This document shows, piece by piece, positions 59,842 through 64,000 of a DNA stretch of 64,000 bases. The notes under the pieces are model-generated. The model was not told where the DNA came from. It ran no database searches and worked only from the letters and a program-made list of their open reading frames with translations. A program made the translations under genes and the position numbers. Origin of the DNA: Branchiostoma floridae (taxonomy: Eukaryota; Chordata; Leptocardii; Amphioxiformes; Branchiostomatidae); the NCBI RefSeq assembly GCF_000003815.2, contig NC_049979.1:25371899-25435898 (forward strand). The letters run 5' to 3'. Within the stretch, counting starts at the first letter, position 1. Every line of letters starts with the position of its first letter.

Positions 59842-62800
59842 TTTTTTTTTATTATATAACTTTTTATTGATTTTTCAAACACAAGATACACATATCATAC
59901 ATAGAGCGATAATACTGAAAGTACATGTAGGACAGAAAAGATAAATAAAACCAGAAAACAATGAGGATAACTTATAGCAGTGTACACATTTGTATATAAC
60001 AAGGAAATGGTAAACAGAAGTTGTATATATGTTATTCACTATTCACTGTTTTAACGATAAAGCTATTTTCCCCCATTTACCAAAGTGTTCTTTTATCTTA
60101 TCCATCCTTTTTGCTATAATATATTCTAGCCTATGGAAGTATGACATATATGAAATAAAGGCTTGTAAATTAAGAGAGCGTTGACGGTTCTTGAAAATAA
60201 AGTGTTTGCCAAGAAGGATAATCATATTGGCAGAAACTGGGCAACGACAATTCAAATCACCAAAGATAACTTTAAACAGGTTCAGATTTAAATGTTCCCC
60301 CGTATTGATGAAAAACCAGTCTTCTACTTGCCTCCAGAAACGTGTAGCAATGAAAAAAGAGATGGAAGACTGTTTCTTCATCTTCATTACAATATTCACA
60401 TAAGGGCGACTCCTTCAAACCCCAAGTGTATAAGGTCTTGTTCACGGTCAAGTATTTGAATAATAGTTTATGTTGAAACATGCAAACACTAGAGTCAATG
60501 GAAATTTTGTAAGGTAGGCTATAAACCTTTTGCCATGGTATTGGACAGTTGAAATAATCTTCCCACGTGTACTGTATCATGTCTGAAGTTTCACATAATC
60601 TGGCTTCATTCATGTAGAAAGCATATAAGCATTTATTAATATTTTTACTATGTAGCCAGGTTACATCTCTACAGGCAGGGATGCAAACACGTAGCTCTGA
60701 GGAGCCTTGTCTTAGAATATGTTTCCATTGAGGAGGAATAGCTGACAAAAGTTGATGATACTGATAAGCTGTACAGACATCTCCAAATTTGACTACAAAG
60801 CTGTCAAAAGACAAAACATTATTCTCAGCATCAATAATGTCATTTACAAAAAGTACTTTTTTATTGAAGAAGGCTGAGGAACAAAAGGGTCGCCTATTTA
60901 TACAAATATGTGAATTCAAGCAAAGGAGTTGCTGTTTGACTTGTATGCTATTTTCTGGGGGGCGTAGTTGGTATTTCAACCAACTTTGTATAACTTGTCG
61001 AAAAAACAGACTGACTACTTTCTTAATCAAGATTTCGAAGTCATTCGTTTTAAGCTGTGCAAAAGGAAACGTACTGGTTCTAAGAACAGGACTAGAGGAG
61101 GACAATAATTTAGAACAAAACCAGTTTTCGTTTTTGTGCAGTTTTGGCACTAGAGCGGCCTTCAGTTTGAGATCGACAGCTCGCAGATTTTGAAGTTTTA
61201 ATCCACCTTGATCATAATCATTATATATTGTCTTTCGCTTAACTCGCTCGGGTCCGTCACGCCATAAAAACTTGAAAATCTTTTTTTCATATTTGTCGAA
61301 AAAAGCTGACGATGGAGACGGGAGCGAACTTAATAAAAATATAAACTGTGAAACTATAAGTGTATTTACCAGAGTGACTTTCCCCATAAGTGATAGTCCT
61401 TTTTCTTTCCAGGGATTCAAAATTTTATCTATTTTCATATATTTTCGGTCAAAATTGATTGACACAATATCTTTAAAGTTTACAGGAATATGGATACCTA
61501 AAACTTCTGTAGGTCCATCTGTCCATCGTATGGGCAGAGGAGAGGGTAAATAGAAGTCTGTATATTTTAGGGAGCCAATGCGAAGTACAGCACACTTGTC
61601 AAAGTTAGGAACTAGACCAGATAGCAACGCAAAGAGATCTAAATCGCCGGTAAGGGCGTGCAGAGAGCCAAGTGTTGCAGCGAGTGGAAAGTTGGAGTCG
61701 TCTGCATATTGAGAGATTTTTGTTTCGATGCCATGAATATTTAAACCCTTTATTTCGTTGTTACTTCTGATTTTGATTGCTAGTATTTCAGCACCTAAAA
61801 TAAAGAGATAAGGAGAAAGTGGGCAGCCCTGGCGAACTCCACGGGTGAGGGGGAATGATTCAGAGATATACCCATAGTTAATTACTTTACTAACAGCACT
61901 TTTATATAAAATCTTTATCCAATTCAGGAAGGATTCTCCAAATCCAAAAAATCTTAACACTTTGAGAATGAAGTCTTGTCTTATTTTATCAAAAGCTTTC
62001 TGGAAATCCGCAATAAAAATCAAGCCTGGCTTTTCGTTAAGATCATAATATTCTATGATTTCTAATATTTTTCGTATATTGTCACTTATATTACGTCCTT
62101 GTAAAAATCCTGTCTGATCGTATGAGACAAGGCTTGAGATTACATTTTTCATACGCAAGGCAATGCACTTTGATAAAATTCTGGTGTCACAATTTAACAA
62201 TGTTATGGGTCGCCAGTTTTTCATACTAGTGGGGTTTTTATCTTGCCCAGTTGGGTCCTGTTTAAGAATTTGAGAAATGAGACCAATTTTTTGGGACTCA
62301 GACAGATGCCCCACCTGAAATGAGTAATTGAATGAGTCTAGCATTGGTTGTTTTAAGATGTTAAAAAAAGTCTTATAAAAATCAGTAGGGAGTCCGTCAA
62401 GACCTGGAGACTTTCCACTGGAAAAAGATTCGACAGCTAATTTCAATTCCTTTTCTGTTATCGGACCTTCACAACTGCTACATTGGCCAGATGATAAGAT
62501 GGGGGCCGCTTTTGGAAAAAAGGGTAAGAATACATCACTGTCTAAAGACATGGGAGAATTTTCAAACGCATAAAGGTTAGCATAGAATTTTACTTGCTCC
62601 TGCAGAATGTTTTGAGGCTCCGTGAAGATCAATCCATCTGAATTCACAAGTGTCGTCATGTTTTTCCTTGCATGACCCCTACTAACTAAGTTCATGAAAA
62701 ATTTAGTACATTTTTCCCCCTGCTCCATAAATTTGGCTCTTCTGTTTGCGATTAAATTATTAGCTTTTGCTTGGTAAATTAATTCTAGTGCATATTTTTT

Positions 62801-63166
62801 CCTTTGTAATTTATGAAAGGTGTCACTATCTGGGGATGCGTCTAATATTTTCTGCAGGCTGTCGATCTCACTGGTAAGGAGTGATTCAGACTTTTTACTT
62901 TGTTTCCGTTTCCAAGACGAATATCTAATTATCTGACCGCGCACGGCACACTTGAACGATTCCCATACCATGTGAGGATTGGCTGAGCCATTATTAAACA
63001 AAAAGAATTCTGAAATAAAGCTAGAGATCTCCTTAAAAAATGTTGGATCATCTAAAAGTTCTTGATTGAATTTCCAGAAGCCAGGCCCTCTTGGTATTTC
63101 AGACCGAAATATTAAAGCCGGTGCTATCGAGGCTTTCTCAAGAATGTCTCGTTCACATGGATATCT
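59842..63166 (-). mobile_element. L1/Tx1-like non-LTR retrotransposon, 5'-truncated
   Basis: A minus-strand LINE lies just upstream of the first visible transporter exon. Its 3' end is A-rich (AATAAA then TTATATAATAAAAAAAAAA at about 59842-59875). The 5' end is cut within the region joining endonuclease and reverse transcriptase; no endonuclease domain was recognised beyond 63166. No clear target-site duplication was found. Confidence 0.85.
60272..63166 (-). pseudogene. LINE ORF2 reverse transcriptase, truncated and frameshifted
   Basis: The frame is open for 964 codons below TAA at 63167-63169 and has no convincing start. The N-terminal part (PRGPGFWKFNQELLDDPTF) is the linker following the endonuclease in L1/Tx1 elements. 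The RT domain shows KSPGLDGLPTDFYKTFF, NWRPITLLNCDTRILSKC, FIADFQKAFDKIRQDFIL, GVRQGCPLSPYLFILGAEI and the catalytic YADD at 61697-61708. A C-terminal zf-RVT finger follows (CEYCNEDEETVFHLFFHC). The family's tail (FWRQVEDWFFINTGEHLNLN, IILLGKHFIFKNRQ) continues in another frame at 60043 to about 60350, so one frameshift near 60330-60370 breaks the protein. Truncation and frameshift make it inactive for autonomous movement. Confidence 0.85.
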
Positions 63167-64000
63167 TTAATAAGTGTGTGTACATCAAGGATTACTAGTG
63201 TTGCATTTAGTATAGGTTTAATTTCTTCAAATTCACATTTTCTTATACGGTACCTGTTGGAATTTGGCAATGATTTAATACTGACGTATTCTATACTTAT
63301 ATTCAGTACTCTTTACTTATTCTATCTAAGAGAACTGAAAGTAGTCATCAGCTGGTTTAATTTTTGCGCTTTGATTTGCGCATGCGTGAGGTCAAAGGTT
63401 TTGGCTCATAGCCTGTAGATACGAGTATTTCTCGTCCAGACGTGTTTTCTTCACGTCTCAGGGACTTAAACGTTATCTTCGACAAAATGTACTATACCTA
63501 ATCCAGTTGCTACATTTTCAGTGCAGTTATATAGGTGTTCAGCACCATTTTTTCTCACCAAAAAAAAACAACTAAAAAGGACACGTTTAAAACACGAGGA
63601 CAAGATGAATGATAAGAACATCTCGGTATACTCATTAATCAGATAAAGACAAATCCGTAGAGCGAAAGGTTATTTCAATCTGTACTTCAATACTTTCGCT
63701 TCTACTAACTAGTTATCTATATATTTGTTATCACTTAGTTGTTATAGTCGTTGGTAGTTAGTCAATAGTTGCCTTGGTTATCAGTTATTACTTATTCTTA
63801 ATCCTTTCTTATTACATTCATCAAGTGGTTGTAAATGAATCATTTACCTTCTACAATTGTTGTGCAATGAAGTTAGCCATTATCATTTTCTTGTCACTTT
63901 ACTTGTTTTACTTGTTATGTAATCATTTTAGTTGCTGCATCTATTACTTAATTTACTGCCCTCATTCATTTGTTTCAACTATCGTAATCAGATAACTTAC
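63167..64000. other. Region upstream of the LINE, no exon recognised
   Basis: No SLCO-like coding segment is seen on the minus strand. A GC-rich patch with TGCGCATGCGTG (63377-63388) followed by AGGTCAAAGGTT (63389-63400) stands out. A LINE-tail word lies at 63852-63874. Confidence 0.4.

Noticed and set aside
60789-61193. Plus-strand 134-codon open frame
   Set aside because: It is antisense to the LINE reverse transcriptase and shows no family signature.
1-64000. CRISPR arrays, tRNA genes, prokaryotic operons
   Set aside because: None seen; the gene structure is that of an animal genome.

Overview
The window is eukaryotic and intron-rich. It most likely comes from a cephalochordate (amphioxus, Branchiostoma). 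This is an inference from deuterostome-like spectrin, CoREST and OATP proteins, short GT-AG introns, and a dense variety of small inverted-repeat transposons. No bacterial operon, CRISPR array, tRNA or intact rRNA gene was seen. There is one assembly gap (N) at 27755-28504.

Layout. (1) 1382-20142, plus strand: the 3' part of a beta-spectrin gene. I placed 31 exons by splice sites, reading phase and homology. They encode spectrin repeats 6 to 17, the ankyrin-binding repeats 14-15, a variable linker and the C-terminal PH domain. The 5' part (actin-binding CH domains, repeats 1-5) lies outside the window. Several optional exons are predicted, including a mutually exclusive pair in repeat 17. (2) 20143-22787: the convergent 3' UTRs of spectrin and CoREST. 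(3) 22788-43967, minus strand: a complete CoREST (RCOR) co-repressor gene with ELM2, SANT1, an acidic linker, a GATA-like zinc finger, coiled-coil linker, SANT2 and proline-rich tail. Its linker also has a predicted mutually exclusive exon pair. (4) 44161-49150: intergenic DNA with repeats. (5) 49151-59422, minus strand: eleven exons of an organic anion transporter (SLCO/OATP), missing only the N-terminal exon or exons. (6) 59842-about 63166, minus strand: a 5'-truncated, frameshifted L1/Tx1-like LINE upstream of the first visible transporter exon. (7) 63167-64000: no coding sequence recognised.

The three genes do not form a pathway: one is a membrane-skeleton protein, one a nuclear LSD1/HDAC co-repressor subunit and one a membrane transporter. 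The most interesting signals are splicing designs. Spectrin exons 14777-14868 and 14949-15040 encode alternative versions of the alpha-spectrin-binding repeat. CoREST exons 30898-30973 and 30390-30483 encode alternative acidic linkers. In both cases, joining the two exons of a pair gives an immediate or early stop codon. Spectrin also has candidate cassettes of 48, 21, 21, 39 and 264 nt, all phase-compatible. The introns hold a catalogue of small DNA transposons, several with recognisable target-site duplications: hAT-like 8 bp, piggyBac TTAA, Harbinger-like TTA, and a 9-bp family that includes a 46-bp element.

All exon boundaries were read by eye. The concatenated coding lengths are multiples of three for spectrin and CoREST, and for the transporter after its two leading bases. 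No expression data or alignments were available.
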